A stretch of 64,000 bases of DNA from Lysobacter capsici (GCF_018732085.1 NZ_CP076103.1:3162001-3226000); one strand, 5' to 3'; shown: positions 1-10,949, counted from the first letter of the stretch. Translations and numbers: made by a program. The notes: generated by a model from the letters alone, not told the origin.

Positions 1-565
1 AACGCGAGCGCGTGCTCCTCGGCCGAGAAATCGGCGACCGCATCGGCGATCAGGAACGGCTGGATGTCGTGCATGAACGCATCGGCGACGGTCATCATGC
101 AGCCGATATGGGCGTAGATGCCGCACACGATCAGCTGATCGCGGCCCTGCGCAAGCATGCGTTCGCGCAGGTCGCTCGACACGAACGCGCTGTAACGCCA
201 CTTGGTCAACACCGTGTCTTGCGGCCGCGGCGCAAGTTCGGCCGCGACCGGCGCGAGCTCAGGCCTGGCGGTGATGCCCGGGCCCCACCACGGTTGCAGC
301 AGGCCGCGCTGGACCGCGCTCTGCTGCGTTGGCTGCGCGGTGTAGACCACCGGCACGCCGGCATCGTCGCAGGCGTCGCGCAAGGCGCGGATGTTGCCGA
401 TCAACTCCGGCACCGGCGCCTGGCCGCGATCGTAGAACGCGAGGAAATACTCCTGCATGTCGTGGATCAACAGCACCGCCCGCGACGGGTCGGGACGCCA
501 GTCGACGCGATTGGCCGGCCACGACTCGGCGCCGGGCATGGGGTAACTGGCGATGGTGGGAATCG

Positions 566-569
<4 letters not shown>
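1..569 (-). CDS. entB: Isochorismatase (2,3-dihydro-2,3-dihydroxybenzoate synthase), partial
   Basis: Hydrolyses isochorismate to 2,3-dihydro-2,3-dihydroxybenzoate and pyruvate in the cytoplasm, the second step towards the catechol unit of siderophores. The visible 189 residues begin MTIPTIASYPMPG and carry the isochorismatase-fold motifs LLIHDMQEYFL (Asp of the catalytic triad), LTKWRYSAF (Lys) and GIYAHIGCMMTVADAF (nucleophile region). The gene runs off the left edge, so it cannot be seen whether it ends in an aryl-carrier domain as in bifunctional EntB/DhbB. Its ATG overlaps the entE stop in an ATGA, which suggests translational coupling. Family assignment is secure; membership of a siderophore pathway is inferred from entE and entC. 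Confidence 0.93.
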
Positions 570-2271
<1,702 letters not shown>

Positions 2272-2275
<4 letters not shown>

Positions 2276-3537
2276 GCCCTGCCCTGCGCGCCGCCGGCCT
2301 CCGCCGCGTGCGCCAGCCCCATCGCGCCGAGCATGGTGCCCAGCTTGGCCGTGGTTTCGGCCAGTTCGTCCCGCGGTTGCGAACCGGCGACGATGCCGGC
2401 GCCGGCGAACACCGTCGCGCATTCTTCTTCGACCACGGCGCAGCGGATCGTCACCGCCCATTCGCCGTCGCCTTCGTTGTCGCACCAGCCGACCAGACCG
2501 GTGAACAGGCCGCGTTCGTAGCCCTCGAACTCGCGGATCACTTCGCGCGCGCGCTCGGTCGGATAACCGCACACCGCCGGCGTGGGATGCAGCGCCAGCG
2601 CGAGTCGCAGCGAACTGGTCGACGGATCGACCAGCACGCCATCGACGCGGGTCGACAGATGCCACATGGTCGGCGTGGCGACCAGTGACGGCGATGCGGG
2701 CACCTGCAGCTCGCGGCAATACGGCCGCAACGCCGCCGCGACCGAGCCGATCACCAGCGCGTGTTCGTGCAGGTCCTTGGCCGATTGCAGCAGGCCGCGC
2801 GCGCGGCGCTGGTCTTCCTGCGGATCGGGGTGACGCGGAATCGAACCGGCCAGCGGGTTGGAGACGATCCGCGCGCCGCGCTTGGACAGCAGCAGTTCCG
2901 GGCTGGAACCGATCAGGCACGCCTGCGGCCCGCCCGCCCCGGCCAGGTCCATCGCGAAGGTGTAGGCGCCGGGCGCGCGCGCCAGCAATTGACCGAGCAA
3001 CTGCGGCACGTCCACGCGCGCGACGATGCGAAGACTGCGCGACATCACCACCTTGCTGATGCCGCCTTCGACGATGCGATCGAGCGAACGCTCGACATTG
3101 CGCATGAACTGCGCCGGCGCCGGCACCGGTTCGACCGGCGGCATCGGCCGTTGCTCGGCGTTCAACGCGCCCAGCGCCGCGCCGCGATGGCGCGCGCGAC
3201 CGGCGGCGAACACCGCCTGCGACGGCACCCACATGCGCGAGGGTTCGTCGCTGGCGAACGGCACCGCGCCGATCATCGGCAAGCGGCCGGTTTCGGCGGC
3301 GACATAGCCGAGCAAGCGTTCGCTGGCGCCGGCCAGATCGTCGTCGATGCTATGCGTCAGCGACTGCAGTACGCCGCGCGTGTGCAACTGGGTCGACGCC
3401 GAGGAGAACAGCGAATCGCGCGGCTGATAGTTCGACAGCAAGGACGCGTTGGCCACGGACGCGACCGTCGACAGTGCCGGCGCAGGCGCCAGCGCGAGGT
3501 CTTCGACCCCATGCAGGCAATACGCTTCGCCGATCAT
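2272..3537 (-). CDS. entC: Isochorismate synthase
   Basis: Converts chorismate to isochorismate, the committed step of 2,3-dihydroxybenzoate synthesis. The 421-residue protein has the chorismate-binding (anthranilate synthase I-like) fold: SSPELLLSKRGARIVSNPLAGS, then HEHALVIGSVAAALRPYC and the C-terminal PTPAVCGYPTERAREVIREFE and LFTGLVGWCDNEGDGEWAVTIR blocks that carry active-site residues. The start MIGEAYCLHG was preferred because GGAG lies 7 nt upstream; an in-frame start at 3624 would add 29 residues with no family support. First gene of the visible entC-entE-entB operon. An entA (dehydrogenase) is not in the window and could lie further left. Confidence 0.94.
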
Positions 3538-3952
3538 CGCCAGGCTCCGCACCGCGCTTGCGCGGCCATCGAAACGGTGCGATCGAAATTGGCACTGCCG
3601 AAATAAGCACAGCTCTGCGCGCAAGCCGCGCGACGGAATGCGTTCACTGATTCACCTGCAAGCTCTGAGTGTGATCGAGCTTGCAGGCGCGAACGCCGGC
3701 TGGCAGGAGGGACGGGACAGGCCCGTCGGGATGCGGCTTAAAGTACGCCAAGCCCACCGCGTCGGCAAGGTGTTGCGATGCAGCAAGCGCTTGGCTTGTG
3801 ATGCCGCACACGCGAATAGTCCGCGCTCGCCCGCCACGCAAGCGGGCCAAGCGCGAACCGCGTCACAGCGCGAGGTATTCGCACTGCGACGCGGATCGCG
3901 GGATCGAAAACCGCTTCAAACGAGGTAAAACCCACTCAGACGCGTGGCGCGG
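3538..3952. other. Intergenic region upstream of entC
   Basis: About 415 bp without a convincing gene lies between the GH16 stop and the entC start. It must hold the entC promoter because the upstream gene is functionally unrelated. I looked for a classical Fur box (GATAATGATAATCATTATC-like) and found none. Short open frames here (for example 3644-3850 minus) show no recognisable domain or clear ribosome binding site. The one notable structure is the perfect inverted repeat at 3655-3687. Confidence 0.6.
3655..3687. repeat. Perfect 11-bp inverted repeat upstream of entC
   Basis: Arms CCTGCAAGCTC (3655-3665) and GAGCTTGCAGG (3677-3687) are exact reverse complements separated by 11 nt. There is no T-run on either side, so a simple terminator is not favoured. 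The position about 120-150 bp upstream of the entC start allows an operator or an mRNA-leader hairpin. Whether it is regulatory is inference. Confidence 0.55.
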
Positions 3953-5305
3953 TCAGAAGTCCTGGTAGTAGACGTTGTCGATGAACACATCGACGTTGCT
4001 GCCCGGTGGATCGGACACCAGCATGAACATCTGCTTCACCGCATGCAGGTCCAGATCGTGGAATGCGCTGAACGGAATGCTGACCTCATGCCATTGGCCG
4101 TCGCGCACCAGCCCGTATTGCTGGCCGCCGTTGACGAAGTCGATCCAGCTGTCGCCGAACGAAGTGCTGATGCCGATCTTGAAGATCGACGGCGTGGTCG
4201 TGCGCATATGGAACTTCAATTTGCCGGGCGCGAAACGGCTCATGTTCTTGTAATCGGTGGCCACGCCCAGGCCGTACCAGGCACCGGCGTTGGCGCGGAA
4301 CGCCATCAGCTGGCTGCCTTCGAACGGCGTCGCCGCGATCGGGGTGAGGTTGTTCCACAGGTACAGGTTCGCGTCGCCGTTGTAGTTCAGGCGTGCGTTC
4401 ATGTCGCCGCGTTCGGTGAACACGCCGAACTTGCCGCTTGGCGGATTGGCGCCGGTGTACAGGCTGCTGCCTGGGTTCTGGTAGAGGCGGATGTAGTCGA
4501 TCTCCATGCGTCCGGGCAAGGGCGCGGTGATGCCGCCGGCGGTGGGAATGCCGGTGTAGTTGCCGCCGACCGCGAGGTTGAGCAGCAGGAAGTACGGCGC
4601 GTGGAACTCATGCAGCGAGGCGCCTTCGATATTGGAGATGGCGAACTCGAAGAATTGCTGGCCGTCGATCGACACGCGCACGAACTGCGGGTCCCAAGTC
4701 AGGCGATAGGTATGAAAGCCGCCGTTGAGGTCGCTGCCGCTATTGAAATCCTGGCCGTAGTCGGCCTGCGATCCCTGATAGTCCCAATGCACCGCCGCGC
4801 CGACGCGGCGGTTGGTCATGTTGGCGGCGATCGCCGCGGCCGAGCCCATTTCCAGCAGATCGATCTCGCCGCGCGCCGGCCAGTTGCCGGTGGTGCCGAG
4901 CATCCAGTAAGCCGGCCACAAGCCGTTGCGCAGGTCGGGCACCTTGATCCGCGCTTCCAGCGTGCCGTACTTGAAATGCATGCGGCCTTCGGTCTTCAGG
5001 CGCGCCGAGGTGAAGCCGCGGCTGCCGAAATTCTCGCGCCGCGCTTCGATCACCAGGCTGCCGTTCTCGATGCGCGCGTTCTCCGGGCGGCTGGTGTAGT
5101 ACTGCAATTCATTGTTGCCCCAGCCGCACAGGCCGATCTGGCAACCGTCGCCGACGTCGTAGATCCATTTGTCGCCGTCGATGGACGGGCCGTTGAAATT
5201 GTCTTCCCAGACCAGGGTCTGGGCCTGCGCGGTCTGTGGCGACAACCAGGCGCCGGCGGCGATCAAGGCCGCGGCGGACACTGCGTATGCGCGTGCGAAG
5301 TTCAT
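3953..5305 (-). CDS. Secreted GH16 beta-glucanase with C-terminal beta-sandwich module
   Basis: Endo-beta-1,3(4)-glucanase that would be exported to attack laminarin-type glucans of fungal or oomycete walls. It has 450 residues: a signal peptide (MNFARAY to TAQAQ, about 1-29), a GH16 domain (about 30-275) with the catalytic motif GEIDLLEMG at about 146-154 (nucleophile Glu147, Asp149, acid/base Glu152), then a roughly 150-residue module (about 290-450) ending DVFIDNVYYQDF that resembles carbohydrate-binding domains attached to Lysobacter glucanases. Ribosome binding site AGGAGC lies 5 nt before the ATG. A LacI-operator-like palindrome lies 76-89 bp upstream. Substrate preference is inferred from the family. 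Confidence 0.93.
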   Translation of the reverse strand: MNFARAYAVSAAALIAAGAWLSPQTAQAQTLVWEDNFNGPSIDGDKWIYDVGDGCQIGLCGWGNNELQYYTSRPENARIENGSLVIEARRENFGSRGFTSARLKTEGRMHFKYGTLEARIKVPDLRNGLWPAYWMLGTTGNWPARGEIDLLEMGSAAAIAANMTNRRVGAAVHWDYQGSQADYGQDFNSGSDLNGGFHTYRLTWDPQFVRVSIDGQQFFEFAISNIEGASLHEFHAPYFLLLNLAVGGNYTGIPTAGGITAPLPGRMEIDYIRLYQNPGSSLYTGANPPSGKFGVFTERGDMNARLNYNGDANLYLWNNLTPIAATPFEGSQLMAFRANAGAWYGLGVATDYKNMSRFAPGKLKFHMRTTTPSIFKIGISTSFGDSWIDFVNGGQQYGLVRDGQWHEVSIPFSAFHDLDLHAVKQMFMLVSDPPGSNVDVFIDNVYYQDF

Positions 5306-5380
5306 GGTGCGCTCCTGTGTAGGGGACGAACCCGCGCGCGACAGCGCCGCGACAGGTTCGCGGCTGACGCTGGGTTTCTA

Positions 5381-5394
5381 TGACAGCGCTGTCA
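5381..5394. promoter_or_regulatory. Candidate LacI-family operator
   Basis: TGACAGCGCTGTCA is a perfect 14-bp palindrome with the central CG typical of LacI/GalR-family operators. It lies 76 bp upstream of the GH16 start, in the divergent region before the metallo-beta-lactamase-fold gene at 5608. Sugar-responsive repression of the glucanase would fit, but no regulator gene is visible nearby, so the binding protein is unknown. Confidence 0.5.
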
Positions 5395-5607
5395 ACGGCT
5401 TATTTTACGGCACTTGCTTTTGCCGGGGCGGGTTCACATTACGGATGTGGGCTGGTTGGTAGTCCCCGGCGAGACCGAGACGGCGCGTGTTGCACGACAG
5501 CACGCGTGTCCGGCGCAGCGGTTCGCGCGTCGGACTCGATGCGCAAAATCGGCCACACGCGTCCGCGATGGCTGATAATCCCGGCCTCGCCGCTTTGCCG
5601 AACCGCT

Positions 5608-7101
5608 ATGACCGTGTTGTCGCGTTTGCTGTTGTGGATGCTGCTGGCCGTGGCATCGCCGGCCTGGGCCGCCACCGTCGCCCTGCCCTCGCACTGGATC
5701 CACGGCGCCGGCGACGAACCCCCGTTGCAGGTGCAGCCCGCCGCGCCGGGCCTGTGGGTGCTGCGCCAATCCAGGGCCAGCAATTTCGAAGCGCCGTTCC
5801 TGTACCTGATCGCCGGCAACGAGCGCGCCTTGTTGCTGGACACAGGCGCCGAACCGGAGGTCGACAACTCGTTGCCGCTGCGCGAAATCGTCGACGATCT
5901 GCTGGCGCGATGGCAGCGCGAGCGAGGTCTGAGTTCGCTGCCGCTGATCGTCGCCCACACCCACAGTCATCGCGATCACGTTCATGGCGACAGGCAGTTT
6001 GGCGATCGTCCCGATACCCGCATCGTCGGCCTGCGTCCCGAGCAGGTCGCCATGGTCTTCGGCCTGGATCGCTGGCCCGACGGCGAGGCATCGTTCGACC
6101 TGGGCGATCGCGAACTGATCGTGCTGCCGCTGCCCGGGCACGAGCCGGCGCATATCGCGATCTACGATACGAAGACCGCCAGCTTGTTCAGCGGCGACAC
6201 GCTGTATCCCGGCCTGCTGACCGTGCGCGATCTGGCCGCGTACCGGGCCAGCGCCGCGCGATTGACTGCGTTCGCGCGGCGGCATCGGATCGAGCGGGTG
6301 CTCGGCGCCCATGTCGAGATGAGCACGACACCCGGCGTGCTGTATCCGCTCGGCGGGCCGTATCAGCCGCATGAGCACGCGCTGGCGCTCGATGCGAAAC
6401 AGATCGCGCAATGGCAGGCGGCGGTGACCGAGGCCGGCGATTTCGTGCATGAGCACGTCAGCGACGACTTCGTGCTCGGCCGCGTCGCCCAGCCCGGCGA
6501 GTTCGCCGACCCGCCCAACACGCACGGCATGCTGGTGGTCGGCACCGATGCGGTCTATCTGTCGCATCTGCCGATGTTCCATCACCCGCATCACTATCAG
6601 CTGATTTTCGAAGCGAACCTGCCGGCCGAGGCGCTGCGCGCCTATCGCGACGATGCGGCCGCGCATCCGGACACGTACTACACCCTCGCCCCGACCCAGC
6701 GCTGGGTCTTGCCCGATACGATCAAACCCGACGCCCATTTCAAGGCCGACCTGTATCGCGGCCATTTCGAACGCGGCGGCACTGCGATCGCCCGCGACAT
6801 CGATGTGTCGGTGCGACACATCGTGCATTTTCGTCGTTTCGAAGCCGGCCGCACGCCACAGCCCTCGCGCTGGATCGGTTTCGGCCGCGGCAGCCAGCGG
6901 TTCGCGGCGCACAGGATCGAAGGCGCGCCGGACATGGACCAGATCGTGCAGCTGACCGCGCCTGCCGCGGCGGCGCGAATCGAAGATCAAGCGCTCACTC
7001 GTCCGACGCGCGCTCGCGGCGAGCTGCGGCGCGGCGATCGCATCGGCGGCGGCCGGGTCGAACGGGTGATCTACACCGAGTACGGCGATCTGGCGCAATG
7101 A
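5608..7101 (+). CDS. Secreted metallo-beta-lactamase-fold hydrolase with an extra C-terminal domain
   Basis: The 497-residue protein has a signal peptide MTVLSRLLLWMLLAVASPAWA, then an MBL-fold domain (about 35-260) with the metal motif HTHSHRDHVHG, a later LPLPGHEPAHIAIYD His, the FSGDTLYP Asp and a GAHVEMS His. This supports a binuclear-metal periplasmic hydrolase. The second half (about 295-490) is a separate domain beginning GMLVVGTDAVYLSHLPMFH with many His and aromatic residues; I do not recognise its function. The ATG at 5608 was chosen because upstream in-frame starts would bury the signal peptide. Substrate unknown. It is divergent from the GH16 gene and followed by an 18-bp palindrome. 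Confidence 0.85.
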   Translation: MTVLSRLLLWMLLAVASPAWAATVALPSHWIHGAGDEPPLQVQPAAPGLWVLRQSRASNFEAPFLYLIAGNERALLLDTGAEPEVDNSLPLREIVDDLLARWQRERGLSSLPLIVAHTHSHRDHVHGDRQFGDRPDTRIVGLRPEQVAMVFGLDRWPDGEASFDLGDRELIVLPLPGHEPAHIAIYDTKTASLFSGDTLYPGLLTVRDLAAYRASAARLTAFARRHRIERVLGAHVEMSTTPGVLYPLGGPYQPHEHALALDAKQIAQWQAAVTEAGDFVHEHVSDDFVLGRVAQPGEFADPPNTHGMLVVGTDAVYLSHLPMFHHPHHYQLIFEANLPAEALRAYRDDAAAHPDTYYTLAPTQRWVLPDTIKPDAHFKADLYRGHFERGGTAIARDIDVSVRHIVHFRRFEAGRTPQPSRWIGFGRGSQRFAAHRIEGAPDMDQIVQLTAPAAAARIEDQALTRPTRARGELRRGDRIGGGRVERVIYTEYGDLAQ

Positions 7102-7112
7102 GGCCTACGCAA

Positions 7113-7130
7113 TGAGGCGTCGACGCCTCA
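7113..7130. terminator. 18-bp perfect palindrome after the MBL-fold gene
   Basis: TGAGGCGTCGACGCCTCA lies 11 bp past the stop at 7101. The RNA could form a 7-bp stem with a TCGA loop. It lacks a U-tract, so it may be a weak or factor-assisted terminator, or an operator for the copper genes. Confidence 0.4.
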
Positions 7131-7152
7131 AGTCGACTGGCGTGGAGCGACA

Positions 7153-7173
7153 ACCTTCCTACTGTGGACAGGT
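7153..7173 (+). promoter_or_regulatory. Possible CueR/MerR-type copper operator upstream of copL
   Basis: ACCTTCC-TACTGTG-GACAGGT resembles the imperfect dyad of MerR-family copper regulators (ACCTTCC/GGAAGGT), with 5 of 7 dyad positions matching. It lies about 105 bp upstream of copL. No cueR gene is visible, and Xanthomonas-type cop operons are also controlled through CopL, so this is tentative. Confidence 0.3.
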
Positions 7174-7278
7174 CGATTGCAGGCCAAAGACTCACGATCC
7201 ATTAACGCGCGCATCGGCGAAACGGTTGAAACTCGCGTCCACCTGCACCATCCTGTGCCGCACTCGATCCGGCGCCCC

Positions 7279-7755
7279 ATGACCTATTTCTCGCTCCTGC
7301 TGCGCATCGTGCTGATCGTCTCGATCAGCCTGAACGGTTACGCCGCCGCGGCGATGACCGTCGGCGGCGCGCAGGCGATGCATCGGGCGCATGCGGCCGT
7401 GGCGGTGTCGAGCGGTGCCGCATCCAGCGAGACGGCGATGACGGCCGAATGCCACGAAGGCATGGCGGCCGGCACCGATCGAGTCGGCGTGGCTCCTGCC
7501 GGCATGAATCACGCCGCCATGAACCACGGCGCCGAAGCGGCGATCGCGCAGCCCGCGGACGCCTCGCTGTCGGCCCAGCCCGACGATTGCTGCGGCACCT
7601 TCCGCTGCCAATGCGACTGCACCCACGCGGTCGCGATCGTACGCGTCGCCCTGCGCCTGGCGCCGGCCCTGGCCGGTCCCGCGCTCGCCCTGCCGCCGGA
7701 AGCGGCCGCGCCCAACGGCGTGTCGAGCCTGCCGATCCGGCCTCCGATCGCCTGA
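7279..7755 (+). CDS. copL: CopL-family metal-binding regulatory protein
   Basis: CopL-type proteins sit immediately upstream of copAB in xanthomonads and are needed for copper-inducible expression. The 158-residue product has a signal or membrane segment MTYFSLLLRIVLIVSISLNG, a Met/His-rich stretch with MNHAAMNHG, and a Cys cluster DDCCGTFRCQCDC suited to binding Cu(I). The start at 7279 puts the hydrophobic segment at the N-terminus; an upstream in-frame start adds 34 unrelated residues. A gap of 186 bp separates it from copA. The mechanism of CopL is not settled, so calling it a regulator rests on the family. Confidence 0.88.
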   Translation: MTYFSLLLRIVLIVSISLNGYAAAAMTVGGAQAMHRAHAAVAVSSGAASSETAMTAECHEGMAAGTDRVGVAPAGMNHAAMNHGAEAAIAQPADASLSAQPDDCCGTFRCQCDCTHAVAIVRVALRLAPALAGPALALPPEAAAPNGVSSLPIRPPIA

Positions 7756-7941
7756 TACGAGCGGCCGGGCCTCGCCCGGGTACGACTCCGCGCAGATTTC
7801 ACGCAGCCTCGCGAGCGTCCTCGCGACCCTGCACGCGTCGGCGTCGTTCGCTCGCGCACCCGCGTCACCGCCCGTTCGGGCCGGACCGCAGGCTGCGCGC
7901 ATCGCGAGACATTCGCGACTCTTCCGTCTACAGGAAGCCCA

Positions 7942-9756
7942 ATGAACCGATTTTTCTCCGACGACGGCGGCGCATCGATCGATGCCGGCCGTCGCCGTTT
8001 CGTCACCGGCCTGGCGGTCGGCGGCCTCGCCGCGGGCAGCGGCCTGTGGCGTTCGGCCTATGCCGCGCCCGCCCTGGCCGGCATGCCGCAGGTATTGAGC
8101 GGCACCGAATTCGATCTCTCGATCGGCTCCTCGCTGGCCAACTTCACCGGCAAGACGCGCCCGGCGATCACCGTCAACGGCACCCTGCCCGCGCCGATCC
8201 TGCGCTGGCGCGAAGGCGACACGGTGACCTTGCGGGTCGCCAACCGGCTCGCCGAAGGCATGAGCTCGATCCATTGGCACGGGCTGATCCTGCCGGCCAA
8301 CATGGACGGCGTGCCGGGGCTGAGTTTCGACGGCATCCATCCGGGCGAAAGCTACGTGTACCGCTTCCGGGTCGGGCAATCGGGCACGTACTGGTATCAC
8401 AGTCATTCGATGTTCCAGGAGCAGGCCGGGCTGTACGGCGCGATCGTGATCGATCCGCGCGAACCGGCGCCGTTCCACTTCGACCGCGAGCACGTGCTGC
8501 TGCTGTCGGACTGGACCGACATGGACCCGGCGGCGCTGTTCCGTCGGCTCAAGAAGATGTCGAGTTACGACAACTACGCCAAGCGCACGGTCGGCGATTT
8601 CATGCGCGACGCGCGCGAACGCGGGCTCGCCGCGACCCTGCGCGATCGCGGCGAATGGGGCCGCATGCGCATGACCCCGACCGATCTGTCCGACGTCAAC
8701 GGCAATACCTACACCTACCTGCTCAACGGCGCCGCGCCGGCCGGCAACTGGACCGGGCTGTTCCGTCCGGGCGAAAAGGTGTTGCTGCGTTTCATCAACG
8801 GCTCGGCGATGACGTATTTCGACGTGCGCATCCCCGGCTTGAAGATGACCGTGGTCGCCGCCGACGGCCAGTACATCCATCCGGTCACGGTCGACGAATT
8901 CCGCATCGCGGTGGCCGAGACCTTCGATGTGCTGGTCGAACCCGCCGGCCAGGACGCCTACACCATCTTCGCCCAGGACAACGGTCGCACCGGCCATGCG
9001 CGCGGCACCCTGGCGGTGCGCGAAGGCCTGCAGGCAGAGGTGCCGCCTCACGATCCGCGGCCGTTGCTGACCATGGACGACATGGGTCATGGCGGCATGA
9101 GCGGCATGGACCACGGCGCGACGGGCGGCGGCGGTCACGACATGAGCAAGATGAAAGGTATGGAAGGCGGCTGCGGCGCGAACATGGGCATGGGCGCGAA
9201 TGCCGGCATGGATCACGGCGCGATGCGGCACGGCGCCGCGACCACGCCCGCCAAGGGCGACGAACGCCTGATCGACATGCGCGCGATGGCGACCTCGCCC
9301 AAGCTCGACGATCCGGGCATCGGCCTGCGCAACAACGGCCGCAAGGTGCTGACCTACAGCGATCTGCGCAGCCTGTTCGACGATCCCGATGGACGCGAAC
9401 CCAGTCGAGAGATCGAACTGCACTTGACCGGCCACATGGAGAAATTCGCCTGGTCGTTCGACGGCCAGAAATTCATGGGCGCCGAACCGATCCGCCTGAC
9501 CTACGGCGAGCGCATGCGCATCGTCCTGGTCAACGACACCATGATGACCCACCCGATCCATCTGCACGGTCTGTGGAGCGATCTGGAGAACGAGGCCGGC
9601 GAGTTCCAGGTGCGCAAGCACACCATCGACATGCCGCCGGGAACCCGGCGCAGTTATCGCGTGCGCGCCGATGCGCTGGGCCGCTGGGCGTACCACTGCC
9701 ACCTGCTGTACCACATGGAAGCCGGGATGATGCGCGAAGTGAGGGTCGAGGAATGA
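7942..9756 (+). CDS. copA: CopA-family multicopper oxidase, copper resistance
   Basis: Periplasmic multicopper oxidase conferring copper tolerance, probably by oxidising Cu(I) and sequestering copper. It has 604 residues with a twin-arginine signal (GRRRFVTGLAVGG, Arg17-19). Copper-ligand motifs are IHWHG (about 111), YWYHSH (about 151), HPIHLHG (about 537) and YHCHLLYHMEAGMM near the C-terminus. Between about 375 and 435 is the Met/His-rich insert (HGGMSGMDHG, GMGANAGMDHGAMRHG) typical of CopA. Its stop overlaps copB in an ATGA. A short AGGAA ribosome binding site precedes the ATG. Confidence 0.96.
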   Translation: MNRFFSDDGGASIDAGRRRFVTGLAVGGLAAGSGLWRSAYAAPALAGMPQVLSGTEFDLSIGSSLANFTGKTRPAITVNGTLPAPILRWREGDTVTLRVANRLAEGMSSIHWHGLILPANMDGVPGLSFDGIHPGESYVYRFRVGQSGTYWYHSHSMFQEQAGLYGAIVIDPREPAPFHFDREHVLLLSDWTDMDPAALFRRLKKMSSYDNYAKRTVGDFMRDARERGLAATLRDRGEWGRMRMTPTDLSDVNGNTYTYLLNGAAPAGNWTGLFRPGEKVLLRFINGSAMTYFDVRIPGLKMTVVAADGQYIHPVTVDEFRIAVAETFDVLVEPAGQDAYTIFAQDNGRTGHARGTLAVREGLQAEVPPHDPRPLLTMDDMGHGGMSGMDHGATGGGGHDMSKMKGMEGGCGANMGMGANAGMDHGAMRHGAATTPAKGDERLIDMRAMATSPKLDDPGIGLRNNGRKVLTYSDLRSLFDDPDGREPSREIELHLTGHMEKFAWSFDGQKFMGAEPIRLTYGERMRIVLVNDTMMTHPIHLHGLWSDLENEAGEFQVRKHTIDMPPGTRRSYRVRADALGRWAYHCHLLYHMEAGMMREVRVEE

Positions 9757-10790
9757 ACACGATGCCGTCCCTCCGCTATTGCTCGCTCGCGTTGAGTCTG
9801 GGCCTGGCTTTGACAGGCGCCGCGCAGGCGCAAGGCCACGATCATTCGAAGATGGATCACGCCGCTCATCAGACGGCGCAAAAGACGCCGGCGAAACCTG
9901 CGGCCGCGGTCGATCACTCGACGATGGATCATTCGAAGATGGATCACGCGGGCATGGATCATTCCGGCATGGGCGATACCAAGCCCGCCGCGCCCGAAGC
10001 CAAGCCAGCACCGATGGATCACAGCCGGATGGACCATTCGCGGATGAATCAAGCCAAGCCCGCTGCCGCCAGCGGCGAACCGCGCGAACCGATCCCACAG
10101 CCCACCGACGCCGATCGCGCCGCCGCGTTCGCACCGATCAACCTGCACATGCAGCACGCGCCGCAGTTCAATCATTACGTGCTGATCAATCGCCTGGAAG
10201 CAGTCGACGCCGAGCACGGCAATGCCCAAGCCTGGGAAGGCCAGGCCTGGTTCGGCAACGACACCGACCGATTGTGGCTGCGCAGCGAAGGCGAGCGTGA
10301 GGACGGCCGCGTCGAATCGGCCAACCTGGAGGCCTTGTACGGCCGCGCGATCTCGCCGTGGTGGGACGTGGTGGTCGGCGCCAAGCACGATCTGCGCCCC
10401 GAGCACGGGCAGACCTGGGCCGCGTTCGGCGTGCAGGGCATGTCGCCGTACAAGTTCGAAGTCGCGGCGACCGCTTACATCGGCGAAGCGGGCCGCACCG
10501 CATTGAACTTCGAAGCCGAGTACGAACTGCTGCTGACCAACCGGCTGATCCTGCAGCCGCTGATCGAAGTCGACGTGTACGGCCGCGACGATCCGCAACG
10601 CGGGATCGGCGCGGGCCTGAGCACGGTCGAAGCCGGCCTGCGCCTGCGCTACGAGATCACCCGGCAGTTCGCGCCCTACCTCGGAGTGACCTGGGAACGC
10701 GCGTTCGGCGACACGGCCGACTATCGCCGCGCCGCCGGCGAAGACAACGGCGATGCCCGGTTGGTGGCCGGCGTACGCGTGTGGTTTTGA
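9753..10790 (+). CDS. copB: CopB-family outer-membrane copper resistance protein
   Basis: Outer-membrane beta-barrel that works with CopA in copper tolerance. It has 345 residues: a signal peptide (MNTMPSLRY to AAQAQ), then a long Met/His/Asp-rich region (about 27-105) with repeated DHSKMDH, DHAGMDH and DHSRMDH units that would bind copper, then a barrel domain starting about residue 120 (NLHMQHAPQFNHYVLINRLE) and ending in a C-terminal aromatic (GVRVWF), as outer-membrane proteins do. Translation overlaps copA by 4 nt (ATGA). A strong hairpin follows at 10908. Confidence 0.95.
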   Translation: MNTMPSLRYCSLALSLGLALTGAAQAQGHDHSKMDHAAHQTAQKTPAKPAAAVDHSTMDHSKMDHAGMDHSGMGDTKPAAPEAKPAPMDHSRMDHSRMNQAKPAAASGEPREPIPQPTDADRAAAFAPINLHMQHAPQFNHYVLINRLEAVDAEHGNAQAWEGQAWFGNDTDRLWLRSEGEREDGRVESANLEALYGRAISPWWDVVVGAKHDLRPEHGQTWAAFGVQGMSPYKFEVAATAYIGEAGRTALNFEAEYELLLTNRLILQPLIEVDVYGRDDPQRGIGAGLSTVEAGLRLRYEITRQFAPYLGVTWERAFGDTADYRRAAGEDNGDARLVAGVRVWF

Positions 10791-10907
10791 CGGTTCGCGA
10801 GGTCGCGGGCCGCGCCCTGGCGACGGTTCGGCCGAAGCGGATCGGCGCGGCGCGCAGGCCTTCGCGCAAAGCGTGAACGCGAGCATATTGATGCTTGCGT
10901 GAGGGTT

Positions 10908-10949
10908 GCCTTTGCCGCGTCCGGGTTCGCGCCCGGGCGCGGCAAAGGC
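10908..10949 (+). terminator. Long hairpin after copB
   Basis: GCCTTTGCCGCG (10908-10919) pairs with CGCGGCAAAGGC (10938-10949), extended by CCGGG/CCCGG after one T-G position, around a 6-nt loop. It is the strongest stem in the 275-bp gap after the cop operon. No long U-tract follows, so termination efficiency is uncertain. Confidence 0.65.

Noticed and set aside
3538..3660. A Fur box upstream of entC
   Set aside because: Searched by eye for GATAAT/ATTATC-type repeats; only weak AT stretches were found, not enough to call.
3644..3850. A small minus-strand open frame upstream of entC
   Set aside because: No ribosome binding site, no domain, and overlapping equivalents in two other frames. 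Left as intergenic.
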